Source of the DNA: DASQEH01 sp038239485
GTDB lineage: Bacteria > Actinomycetota > Actinomycetes > Propionibacteriales > Nocardioidaceae
Direction: 5' to 3'
Assembly: GCA_038239485.1 (NCBI GenBank)
Contig: JBBSET010000001.1
Span: forward strand, 1-64,000
Length of the DNA stretch: 64,000 nt
The notes below the pieces were generated by a model. It was not told the origin of the DNA, did not search any database, and saw only the letters and a list, made by a program, of their open reading frames with translations. This document shows, piece by piece, positions 47,052 through 56,035 of this stretch (position 1 is the stretch's first letter; every line of letters starts with the position of its first letter). The translations under genes were made by a program, and so were the position numbers.

Positions 47052-47450
47052 CTAGGCGATGTCGTAGTCGAAGCTGTAGCTGCCCTGGCTGTCCGACCCG
47101 ACCGTCGAGGAGCCCGTACCGCTGAGGCCGGCCAGGTCCCCTGTTCCCGATCCCGCGACGACAGTCCAGTGCGTGGACGCGTCGGACCCGCCGTACCCGC
47201 CTCTCGCCTCGAGCACGAAGCTGCCCTTGCGACCGTCGAGCTTCCCGACGAAATGCTGCAGCCCGGTGTAGAAGGCGGTGCCGTCTGCGGCGTAGTACAT
47301 CTGGCCCTCCCACGAGCCCGTCGCCTCGAGCCCACCGGTGTAGGCCTGCACGAAGGAGACCTTCGTGAGCTTCGACTCGCCCTGGAGGTCCTCGTACGTC
47401 TGCTCGTCCCACGACGTGACGGTGAACGATCCTGTGACCTGCGTCGTCAT
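47052..47450 (-). CDS. DUF3224 family protein
   Basis: 132 residues of the DUF3224 family, a small beta-barrel similar in shape to allene oxide cyclase-like proteins; no enzyme activity is established. It reads GSFTVTSWDEQTYEDLQG, EGQMYYAADGTAFYTGLQHF and GSFVLEARGGYGG. ATG has GAGAGG 7 nt upstream. With the MarR gene it forms a two-gene operon, an arrangement suggesting a stress- or ligand-induced protein controlled by its regulator. Confidence 0.85.
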   Translation of the reverse strand: MTTQVTGSFTVTSWDEQTYEDLQGESKLTKVSFVQAYTGGLEATGSWEGQMYYAADGTAFYTGLQHFVGKLDGRKGSFVLEARGGYGGSDASTHWTVVAGSGTGDLAGLSGTGSSTVGSDSQGSYSFDYDIA

Positions 47451-47478
47451 CTCGAAGCCTCTCGATCATCGCGATCTA

Positions 47479-47496
47479 TGTATGACTCACACATTA
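47479..47496 (-). promoter_or_regulatory. Promoter and likely MarR operator of the DUF3224-MarR operon
   Basis: A 15-bp near-palindrome, TGTATGA-C-TCACACA (47479-47493), has 7-bp arms with one mismatch. It overlaps a minus-strand -10, TAATGT (47496-47491), so a bound dimer would block transcription. The leader would be about 35 nt. Confidence 0.55.
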
Positions 47497-47561
47497 TTTT
47501 CCCCGGCACATCATCAGTCAAGGGCTGAGCACAATCTCAGCCTGGTATCAGCCGGCGCCCG

Positions 47562-47567
47562 TAGGCT
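47562..47567 (+). promoter_or_regulatory. Candidate gtrA -10 element
   Basis: TAGGCT about 35 nt before the proposed GTG; the in-frame ATG at 47570 lies too close to the hexamer to be in the transcript. Confidence 0.4.
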
Positions 47568-47602
47568 TGATGCTCGACGTCCGAAGAGATGAGGGGACCC
47601 GC

Positions 47603-48109
47603 GTGCTGCAACGCCTGCGGAACCTGTCGCACGAGGCGTTGAGGTTCGGAGTCGTCGGAGGCATCGGGTTCATCATCGACGTGGCCGTCTTCAACCTGGT
47701 GCGGTATGCCGGCAACCCCGGCTGGCTGGAGCACAAGCCGCTGACCGCGAAGGCCATCTCGGTCGGCGTCGCAACCGTGTTCACCTACCTCGGCAACAGG
47801 CACTGGACCTGGCGCGACCGGGCCAGAACGGGAGCCCGCCGCGAGGTCACACTGTTCTTCGTGCTCAACGGCATCGGGATGCTGATCGCGATCGCCTGTC
47901 TGGCGTTCTCCCACTACGTGCTCAACCTGCGGAGCCCGTTCGCCGACAACGTCTCGGCCAACGTGGTCGGGCTCTTCCTCGGCATGCTGTTCCGCTTCTG
48001 GAGCTACCGGACCTTCGTGTTCAAGCCCACGATCGTGCACAACCAGGGCAGCCATCCCCAGCCCGACCTCCCGCCGGGCGGCCCCGTCCAGGACCCGACC
48101 CTGGCGTAG
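47603..48109 (+). CDS. GtrA family membrane protein
   Basis: 168 residues with four helices (FGVVGGIGFIIDVAVFNLV, AISVGVATVFTYLGNRHW, LFFVLNGIGMLIAIACLAF, ANVVGLFLGMLFRFWSYR). GtrA proteins flip or support transfer of lipid-linked sugars; the M. tuberculosis homologue Rv3789 is tied to decaprenyl-phospho-arabinose handling. The GTG start at 47603 is chosen for GAGGGG about 6 nt upstream; an in-frame ATG about 36 nt earlier is likely too near the -10. The C-terminal 25 residues are Pro-rich. It ends convergently at a strong stem-loop. Confidence 0.87.
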   Translation: MLQRLRNLSHEALRFGVVGGIGFIIDVAVFNLVRYAGNPGWLEHKPLTAKAISVGVATVFTYLGNRHWTWRDRARTGARREVTLFFVLNGIGMLIAIACLAFSHYVLNLRSPFADNVSANVVGLFLGMLFRFWSYRTFVFKPTIVHNQGSHPQPDLPPGGPVQDPTLA

Positions 48110-48149
48110 CCCGACACCGCCGGTGCGGATCCTGCCGGGCCACCACCCG

Positions 48150-48179
48150 CACCGCGTGGCGCCCTGACGCCACGCGGTG
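48150..48179. terminator. Perfect 12-bp stem-loop between convergent genes
   Basis: CACCGCGTGGCG (48150-48161), loop CCCTGA, CGCCACGCGGTG (48168-48179). The stem is perfect. It lies between gtrA and the cyclase gene, both of which end here, so it should act as a bidirectional terminator. Confidence 0.75.
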
Positions 48180-48181
48180 GG

Positions 48182-49207
48182 CTACTCCACCCGGCGGATC
48201 GATACCGGCTGGACCTTGCCGAAGCCCCGGATCTCGCGCTCGGTCATGGAACGAGCGGCGTACTCCCTCTGGCCCGCCAGCGCCTGAGCGGTGGCGATGT
48301 CGCAGATCACCCGGTTGCGGCGGGCGATCCCCGTCAGCCTGCTCGCCATGTTGACCGGCGACCCGAACACATCCCCGAGACGCATGACGACGGGTCCGGT
48401 TGCGATCCCGACATGGACGTCGGGCATGTCGGGGTCACCGCCGATGCGATCCACGATGTCGCTCGCGATGTCGATCCCCGACTTGGGGCCGCCGGCGATG
48501 AAGAGCACCGAGTCACCCAGCGTCTTGATCACCCGGCCGCCACCGGCGGTCACCAGGTCGGCGCAGGCGGACTCGAAGTCCTCGACCAGCCCCGCGAGCC
48601 GGGCGCCGTCGATACCGTTCGCGACCTGCGTGAAGCTGACGAGGTCGGCGAACCCCACCGTCACGACCAAGGTATGCAGGTCGGAGTCCTCGGCGCCCAG
48701 CGCCTCGATCCGGCCGACCGCGGCCGCGAGGTGCCGTCGCCAGGCATACAGCAGCAGCTCCTCGAAGGACGGCTCGACGGCCCGCAGCACGGCCAGCCCG
48801 GTCTCCAGCCTCGAGCCCGTACCACGGCCGGTCTGCTCGAGGTCCTCGATGTACTCGCTCAGCGTCGCGACCTGCCAGTCGGCGAGGCGGGCCATCGTGT
48901 GCCCGACCGCTCGGGTGAGCTTGATCGCGGTGTCGGAGTCGAGCTGCTTGTCGTCCACCAGTGCGGTCAGCAGCTGGATCGCCTTCGTGTCGGCGTCGGT
49001 GAACGCCTTCGCCCCGCGAGCGTCGGGGAAGCCGAGCGCCCGCCACAGCCGCCTGGCCATGTCGAGCGACACCTGGCCGTCCGCCACGATGTCGTCGACC
49101 GTCAGGTCGGGCTTTCCGCCGAGGATCTCCCGCTCGAGATCCTGTCGGGTCGGCGCCTTGCGGTCCGGCCCGGGGGTTGGCGACGTCGGTTGGTCCAGAG
49201 GCGCCAC
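48182..49207 (-). CDS. Class III adenylate/guanylate cyclase
   Basis: 341 residues. The N-terminal 160 form a helical regulatory domain (DIVADGQVSLDMARRLWRAL, AVGHTMARLADWQVATLSEY) like that of pH-responsive Rv1264-type cyclases. The catalytic domain covers about 175-335. Metal-binding Asp residues lie in VGFADLVSFT and VIKTLGDSVLF; SPVNMASRLTG supplies the transition-state Asn and Arg. All key positions seem present, so it should be active as a dimer, making cAMP or cGMP. No membrane helix is seen. It overlaps the PH-domain gene by 1 nt. Confidence 0.9.
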   Translation of the reverse strand: MAPLDQPTSPTPGPDRKAPTRQDLEREILGGKPDLTVDDIVADGQVSLDMARRLWRALGFPDARGAKAFTDADTKAIQLLTALVDDKQLDSDTAIKLTRAVGHTMARLADWQVATLSEYIEDLEQTGRGTGSRLETGLAVLRAVEPSFEELLLYAWRRHLAAAVGRIEALGAEDSDLHTLVVTVGFADLVSFTQVANGIDGARLAGLVEDFESACADLVTAGGGRVIKTLGDSVLFIAGGPKSGIDIASDIVDRIGGDPDMPDVHVGIATGPVVMRLGDVFGSPVNMASRLTGIARRNRVICDIATAQALAGQREYAARSMTEREIRGFGKVQPVSIRRVE

Positions 49208-49746
49208 TAGCGGTGCGGCTCGCGGGTATGGGGCGTGGTCCCGTCGTCGTCGCGGCCGTCGTCGGCGCCGAAGAGAAGCTTCGTGATCTCGAGCTGGAGG
49301 CTCTCGACGTGGGGCACGTCGGGGAGGACCGAGCGGCCCTCCTCGCTGGCGTCGGAGATGATCAGCGTGCCGCAGCCGAGCATCCGGTCGAGCACTCCCC
49401 GCTCGTACTTGACGTCGTTGATGCGGTGCAGCGGGATGTCACGGCCTCGTCTGGTGAAGACGCCGGAGCGGTTGATCAGCCGCCGGTTCGTGACCGTGTA
49501 GGAGGCGGTCAGCCAGACGAAGAACGGGCGGACGCTGAGGTAGGCGATCGCGACGAGGGCGATCACGATCACGACCCAGACCAGCACGTGGTGGGAGCTG
49601 CCGGCGGGCAGCACGGCGAGCAGGAAGCCTGCCACCGCACAGGTGACGATCAGCGCGACAACGGGGAGGACCAGGGCTTTCCAGTGGGTGCGCGTCGAGA
49701 TGATGACGTGCTCGCCCTCGCCGAGGAGCTTCGGCGAGATGGCCAT
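49207..49746 (-). CDS. Bacterial PH-domain (DUF304) membrane protein
   Basis: 179 residues. Two helices (ALVLPVVALIVTCAVAGFLL and VLVWVVIVIALVAIAYLSV, about 24-72) precede a bPH2 domain (about 75-150) with ASYTVTNRRLINRSGVFTRR and IPLHRINDVKYERG. The role of such proteins is poorly known; they may anchor membrane complexes. ATG has AGGAGG 4 nt upstream, a strong site. It is co-transcribed with the cyclase. Confidence 0.85.
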   Translation of the reverse strand: MAISPKLLGEGEHVIISTRTHWKALVLPVVALIVTCAVAGFLLAVLPAGSSHHVLVWVVIVIALVAIAYLSVRPFFVWLTASYTVTNRRLINRSGVFTRRGRDIPLHRINDVKYERGVLDRMLGCGTLIISDASEEGRSVLPDVPHVESLQLEITKLLFGADDGRDDDGTTPHTREPHR

Positions 49747-49826
49747 GGAACCTCCTGTTTGCGACGTCGCCGTGTCTCCGTGGTCCCCGGAGCGGACTGC
49801 TCGAGGTGGTGGTTACCTGAATCGTG

Positions 49827-50660
49827 TCACGTCATCGACCTCAGATGCAGCACATCTCCTGCTCCCAGCAGCTCGCGACCCGCGCCGGTGGTGAGCACCA
49901 GCCGGCCGGAGACATCGACGCCGACGGCATCGCCGACGATCTCCCTGTCGCCGGGCAGCAGCGCCCGGACCTTCCTCCCGATGGTGCTGCAGGCCTGCAC
50001 GTATGCGGCGAGCAACCCGGTCTGAGGGTCTCCGCCGCAACGCTGCCAATCCCCCAACAGCCCCTCCAGCGTCCGAAGCACGGCTCGAGCCAGCACCGAC
50101 CGGTCCGTGCTGCGGGCACCCTCGAGGGCGAGTGACGTCGCGGTGGCGACGGGCAGCTCGTCACCACGAAGCGTGACGTTCAGGCCGATGCCGATCACCG
50201 CGGCAGCGGGGTACGGGGGTGTCTCCACCCGCTCGACCAGAATCCCGGCGACCTTGCGCTCGCCGACCAGCACGTCATTGGGCCACTTGAGCTCGGCCTC
50301 CACCCCGGCCGCCTCGCGAAGTGCGGCGGCGACAGCCAGGCCGGTGAGCAGGGCGATCCACGGCCAGCGGGCCACCGGGACGTCGTACGGCCGCACCAGA
50401 ACCGACATGGTCAGTCCCGACCTCGGCGGCGCGGTCCAGGTCCGGTCGAGGCGCCCGCGACCGGCACTCTGGTGCTCCGCGATGAGCACGAACCCCGACC
50501 GCGGGTCGGTACGAGCACGCTCCGCGAGAACCGCGTTCGTCGATGCTGCCTCAGCGACGATCTCCAGCTCCGACCACAGCGACCCCGGCGTCACCAGGGC
50601 CCGGCGCAACTGGTCGCCGGCCAGTGGCGGACGCTCCAGATCGTCGTACATCGAGGCCAC
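49827..50660 (-). CDS. birA: Biotin-[acetyl-CoA carboxylase] ligase BirA, no DNA-binding domain
   Basis: Attaches biotin to the carrier domain of acyl-CoA carboxylases; the neighbouring accD5 encodes a subunit of such a complex. Length 277. The biotin-binding SAGRGRLDRTW and the KWPNDVLVGERKVAGILVE stretch are complete. There is no N-terminal helix-turn-helix, so it is the enzyme-only form as in M. tuberculosis. GTG at 50660 has TAGCGT at 7 nt, indicating a leaderless mRNA; the in-frame ATG at 50651 is the alternative. The frame stays open far upstream, antisense to accD5, but that part is not coding. Confidence 0.94.
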   Translation of the reverse strand: MASMYDDLERPPLAGDQLRRALVTPGSLWSELEIVAEAASTNAVLAERARTDPRSGFVLIAEHQSAGRGRLDRTWTAPPRSGLTMSVLVRPYDVPVARWPWIALLTGLAVAAALREAAGVEAELKWPNDVLVGERKVAGILVERVETPPYPAAAVIGIGLNVTLRGDELPVATATSLALEGARSTDRSVLARAVLRTLEGLLGDWQRCGGDPQTGLLAAYVQACSTIGRKVRALLPGDREIVGDAVGVDVSGRLVLTTGAGRELLGAGDVLHLRSMT

Positions 50661-50667
50661 ACCTGCC

Positions 50668-50677
50668 ACGCTACGCT
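50668..50677. promoter_or_regulatory. Shared symmetric -10 for birA and accD5
   Basis: Plus-strand TACGCT (50672-50677) and minus-strand TAGCGT (50673-50668) overlap by the self-complementary TA at 50672-50673. Each is exactly 7 nt from its GTG start (50685 and 50660). Both genes look leaderless. Confidence 0.65.
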
Positions 50678-50684
50678 GCCCAAC

Positions 50685-52255
<1,571 letters not shown>

Positions 52256-52259
<4 letters not shown>

Positions 52260-52483
52260 GCAGCGCCGACCCCCCGCCGACACCGTTCGTGTCAGTCACC
52301 AGCGGCGACCCGACCTCCGCGGAGCTCGCCGCGCTGGTGACCGTCATCGCCGTGCGGCTGGCTGCCGCAGACGGCACGCCGCCGGTCGCTCGGCGCTCGC
52401 AGTGGGGTGCCCACACCCGCAAGCTGCGTGGGATCCACCGCCATGGTCCGGGTGCGTGGCGGGCCAGCGGCCGGCCGAGGTGA
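52256..52483 (+). CDS. accE5: Acyl-CoA carboxylase epsilon subunit
   Basis: 75 residues. Small actinobacterial subunit that helps join alpha and beta subunits. The core FVSVTSGDPTSAELAALVTV is the family's AccE/PccE signature, and a Trp-containing segment (RSQWGAHTRKLR) follows. Start overlaps the accD5 stop (ATGA). Confidence 0.88.
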
Positions 52484-52532
52484 GTCCAGCCCGGCGTTGA
52501 TCGGGTCGCGACAGCCTGGCAAGGTATGACTC

Positions 52533-52721
52533 ATGCGCCTCAAAGTCCTGCTGCCTGACGGCACCCTCAAGAAGTATCCCAACGAGTCTCGCCGCAACAT
52601 CACCGATGGGAAGCTGAGCATCCGCGACACGTCGGGCAAGGAGCTGGATAGCTTCGCCAAGGGTGCCTGGACCGCCGTCGGGCGGATGAGGCTCGCCACC
52701 GAGTCGTCCGACGAGGACTGA
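52533..52721 (+). CDS. Small conserved-looking protein, unknown
   Basis: 62 residues, not recognised: MRLKVLLPDGTLKKYPNES opens it, then RNITDGKLSIRD and SFAKGAWTAVGRM. The alternation of hydrophobic and charged residues suggests a small beta-rich fold. Codon third positions are G/C-rich as in neighbours and no frame on the other strand competes. AAGG lies 8 nt before the ATG. It stands 49 nt after accE5 and may share its transcript. Confidence 0.6.
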   Translation: MRLKVLLPDGTLKKYPNESRRNITDGKLSIRDTSGKELDSFAKGAWTAVGRMRLATESSDED

Positions 52722-52760
52722 GCCGAGCTACCTTCCCGGCTGCGGGCGGCGGCTCTCGCG

Positions 52761-53540
52761 TCAAGCGGTGCCGAAGCCACCGTTGTCGTACAGCACTTGT
52801 CCGTTGAGCCAGGATCCCTGGTCCGACAGCAGGAAGCGCACGAGGCAGGCAGTGTCCTCAGCGGTTCCCAGTCGGCCGGCTGGGGTCTGGGCGACACCCA
52901 GCGTGCGGATCTCGTCGGTCATCCACCCGGTGTCGATCGGTCCCGGGTTGATGACGTTCGCGCGCACCCCGCGGTCGGCCAGCTCGACCGCGGCTGCCAC
53001 CACGATGCGGTCCAGAGCACCCTTGCTGGCGCCGTAAGGCGTGTTGTTGGCGGTGTGGTCACTGGTGAGCGCGATGATCCGGCCGCGCACCTCACCGGCC
53101 GGCGCCGGACCATCGGGAAGCTGCTCGGCGAACGCCTTGACGAGCAGCCAGGTGGCGCGGGCGTTCACGTCGAAGTGTCGATCCCAGCTCTCGACCGATG
53201 TCGACAAGATCGTGCTGTCGACGGACTCGCAGTGCGACATCACCAAAGCGCTGAGCGGACCCAGCTGATCGGCCGCGGAGGCGATGACGCGCTCAGGTAC
53301 CTCCGCGTCCGCCAGGTCGCCAGGCAGCAGCACCACCCGGCTCCCGAGTGCGCGGCACTCCTGCGCGACCGTCTCGGGATCCTGCGGCAGACGCTCGTGC
53401 CCGAGCCGGTCGTCGTACGGTGACCAGTAGCCCAGCGCCAGGTCCCAGCCGTCGGTGGCAAGGCCGACTGCCAGACCCGCACCGATCGAGCGGCGGCGGC
53501 CGACACCGGTCACCAGGGCAACGCGCGACGAGGAGGACAT
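52761..53540 (-). CDS. Short-chain dehydrogenase/reductase
   Basis: 259-residue SDR. VALVTGVGRRRSIGAGLAVGL is a variant of the cofactor loop seen in SDRs similar to FabG and enoyl reductases; the catalytic Tyr-x3-Lys is in YGASKG (about 172-177) and LTSDHT supplies the Ser. VNARATWLLVKAF and NPGPIDTGWM are typical. It should be an NAD(P)-dependent reductase of unknown substrate. The start may be ATG 53540 or GTG 53558, neither with a strong ribosome site. Confidence 0.88.
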   Translation of the reverse strand: MSSSSRVALVTGVGRRRSIGAGLAVGLATDGWDLALGYWSPYDDRLGHERLPQDPETVAQECRALGSRVVLLPGDLADAEVPERVIASAADQLGPLSALVMSHCESVDSTILSTSVESWDRHFDVNARATWLLVKAFAEQLPDGPAPAGEVRGRIIALTSDHTANNTPYGASKGALDRIVVAAAVELADRGVRANVINPGPIDTGWMTDEIRTLGVAQTPAGRLGTAEDTACLVRFLLSDQGSWLNGQVLYDNGGFGTA

Positions 53541-53607
53541 CACCCGACTGTCGCTCACCGGGGTCGGCGGCGCCAGTCGGCGGGCCGCAGGTGCCGGCCG
53601 GCCCGGA

Positions 53608-53613
53608 TAGAGT
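53608..53613 (+). promoter_or_regulatory. -10 element for leaderless DUF885 gene
   Basis: TAGAGT with a 6-nt spacer to the GTG at 53620; an ATG follows directly as the second codon. Confidence 0.55.
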
Positions 53614-53619
53614 CGCTGC

Positions 53620-55353
53620 GTGATGGATACCTCTCAGCCCGATACCCCCTCGGGCGGCGGCGCTGGTCGTGGACACCATCATCGCCCGGTCGACGCTGTC
53701 GCCGACCGATTCGTCACCGAGTACGTCACGCTCGACCCGATCGCCGCGACATACCTGGGCATCGCCGGGCACGACTCGGAGCTGCCCGACCTGTCCGTCG
53801 AGGGCTACCAGGCCCGCGAGGCGCTGATCCGTCAGGCCCTTCGGCGCATGCAGGCGGCGGAGCCGACCGACGAACGCGAGCGCACCGCGAAGGTCTCGTT
53901 CGTCGAGCGCATGGAGGTCTCCCTCGACCAGTACGCCGCGATGACCCCGCAGTCGCAGGTCAGCGTCATCACCAGTGAGCTGCACAACCTGCGGTCGGTG
54001 TTCGACCTGATGAGCACCGACGGCGAGCAGGCCTGGACGGCCGTCAACGACAGGCTCGCCCTGATACCGTCCGCGCTCGCCGCCTACGCCGACACGTTGA
54101 CCCGCTGCGCCGACTCCGGACACGTGTCGGCGAAGCGTCAGCTCGCGGCCGTCGCCAAGCAGGTCCGCACATGGACCGGAGCCGAAGGTGAGAGCGGCGC
54201 CTTCTTCGAACACCTCGTCTCATCCGCCGATGCCGGCGACACGCTGAGGGCGGAGCTCAGCACCAACGCCGTCCTCGCCAGCGCGGCCTACGCAGACTTC
54301 GGCTCGTTCCTCCAGCGCGAGCTGCTGCCGCGCGGCCGGGACCGCGACGGCGTCGGCCGCGAGCAGTACCTGCCTGAGTCCCGCTCGTTCCTCGGCGCCA
54401 CGATCGACCTCGACGAGACATATGCCTGGGGCTGGGCCGAGCTCGAGCGCATCGAGGACGAGATGGCTCTGGTATCCGCACGGATCGTCGACGGTGGCGG
54501 TGTCCGCGAGGCCGTCGCGGCCCTCAACGCCGACCCGACCCGCGTCATCTCCGGCAAGGAGAGCTTCCGCTCCTGGATGCAGGACCTGGCCGACGAGACG
54601 ATCGAGCAGCTCTCCGGTGTCCACTTCGACATCCCGGAGCCGGTCCGGCGGATCGAGTGCTGCCTCGCGCCGACCAGTGACGGCGGCATCTACTACACCG
54701 GGCCGAGCGAGGACTGGACCAGACCAGGCCGGATGTGGTGGGCGGTGCCGGAGGGGATCGACACCTTCTCGACCTGGCAGGAGGTCACCACGGTCTATCA
54801 CGAGGGCGTTCCCGGTCATCACCTGCAGGTCGGCCAGACCGCCTACCGCAGCGAGCTGCTCAACCGGTGGCAGCGGACGATGTGCTGGGTCTCCGGTCAT
54901 GGCGAGGGCTGGGCCCTGTACGCCGAGCGGCTGATGGACGACCTGGGCTACCTGGAGGACCCTGGTCACAAGCTCGGGATGCTCGACGGCCAGAGCCTGC
55001 GGGCGGCCCGGGTGGTCATCGACATCGGGATGCACCTGGAGCTGGAGATCCCGCCGGACAACCCTTTCGGGTTCGCCCCCGGCCAGACCTGGACCGCCGA
55101 CCTCGGCCTGGAGTTCCTGCGCCAGCACTGCCGGCTCGAGGATGCCGTCATCCGCTTCGAGCACCTGCGGTACCTGGGCTGGCCCGGTCAGGCGCCGTCG
55201 TACAAGGTCGGCGAGCGGATCTGGCTGCAGGCCCGCGACGAGGTGCGTGCCCGCAAGGGCAGCGCGTTCGACCTCAAGGCCTTCCATCGTGCGGCCCTCG
55301 ACCTCGGGTCGCTTGGCCTCGATCCGCTACGAGAGGCGCTAGGAAGGCTGTGA
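53620..55353 (+). CDS. DUF885 family metallopeptidase-like protein
   Basis: 577 residues of the DUF885 family, thought to be zinc carboxypeptidase-like enzymes. The zinc motif is HEGVPGHHLQ (near residue 395), followed by GHGEGWALYAERL (near 430), the second Glu/His pair. No signal peptide is present, so it acts in the cytoplasm. The first 25 residues are Gly/His-rich and probably disordered. The stop overlaps the maf start (GTGA). Confidence 0.88.
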   Translation: MMDTSQPDTPSGGGAGRGHHHRPVDAVADRFVTEYVTLDPIAATYLGIAGHDSELPDLSVEGYQAREALIRQALRRMQAAEPTDERERTAKVSFVERMEVSLDQYAAMTPQSQVSVITSELHNLRSVFDLMSTDGEQAWTAVNDRLALIPSALAAYADTLTRCADSGHVSAKRQLAAVAKQVRTWTGAEGESGAFFEHLVSSADAGDTLRAELSTNAVLASAAYADFGSFLQRELLPRGRDRDGVGREQYLPESRSFLGATIDLDETYAWGWAELERIEDEMALVSARIVDGGGVREAVAALNADPTRVISGKESFRSWMQDLADETIEQLSGVHFDIPEPVRRIECCLAPTSDGGIYYTGPSEDWTRPGRMWWAVPEGIDTFSTWQEVTTVYHEGVPGHHLQVGQTAYRSELLNRWQRTMCWVSGHGEGWALYAERLMDDLGYLEDPGHKLGMLDGQSLRAARVVIDIGMHLELEIPPDNPFGFAPGQTWTADLGLEFLRQHCRLEDAVIRFEHLRYLGWPGQAPSYKVGERIWLQARDEVRARKGSAFDLKAFHRAALDLGSLGLDPLREALGRL

Positions 55354-55943
55354 GGGTGATCCTGGCGTCGGCGTCGCCGGCGCGGCTGGCGACGTTGCGC
55401 GCAGCCGGGCTCGCCCCGGAGGTCGTCGTCTCCGGCGTCGACGAGTCGGCAGTGACGGCGCCGACACCGGCGGCCCTGGCCGAGCGGCTGGCGACCGCCA
55501 AGGCACGTGCTGTGGCGCAGAGCGGCGTCGCGGAGGGTGCGCAGCTGGTGATCGGCTGCGACTCGGTCCTCGACCTGGACGGCGAAGCCCACGGCAAGCC
55601 CGGCAGCAAGCAGCAGGCCGCCAGTCGCTGGAGGGCGATGCGCGGCCGTCAGGGCGTCCTGGTGACCGGCCACTGCGTCATCCAGCCGTCGACGGGCCGG
55701 GAGGTCATCGCGACGGCCGCCACGACGGTCCACTTCGCCGAGGTGACCGACGCCGAGATCGACGCCTACGTCGCGACGGGCGAGCCGGAGAGCGTCGCGG
55801 GTGGCTTCACCATCGACGGCCTGGGCGGCGCGTTCGTCACCCGGATCGAGGGCGACCCGCACAATGTCGTGGGTATTTCCCTGCCTCTGCTGCGTGATCT
55901 TGTACACAGTCTCGGCACGGCGTGGACCGAGCTGTGGGTGTGA
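55350..55943 (+). CDS. maf: Maf-type nucleoside triphosphate pyrophosphatase
   Basis: House-cleaning enzyme that hydrolyses non-canonical or m5U/dTTP-type nucleotides, and in some bacteria affects septation. Length 197. ILASASPARLATLRAAGL and the loops VIGCDSVLDLDGEAHGKPG and GGFTIDGLGGAFVTRIEGDP match the family. The GTG at 55350 overlaps the previous stop and has AGGAAGG before it. Position after birA-accD5-accE5 is as in M. tuberculosis. Confidence 0.94.
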   Translation: MRVILASASPARLATLRAAGLAPEVVVSGVDESAVTAPTPAALAERLATAKARAVAQSGVAEGAQLVIGCDSVLDLDGEAHGKPGSKQQAASRWRAMRGRQGVLVTGHCVIQPSTGREVIATAATTVHFAEVTDAEIDAYVATGEPESVAGGFTIDGLGGAFVTRIEGDPHNVVGISLPLLRDLVHSLGTAWTELWV

Positions 55944-56035
55944 GCGCCTAACCTAAACATTTGCCGTGGACATGTGGGAACCGCCCTCGCCCGTGCGGAC
56001 ACTAAGCGGTGTACGACGACATCGATGAGGGGAAG

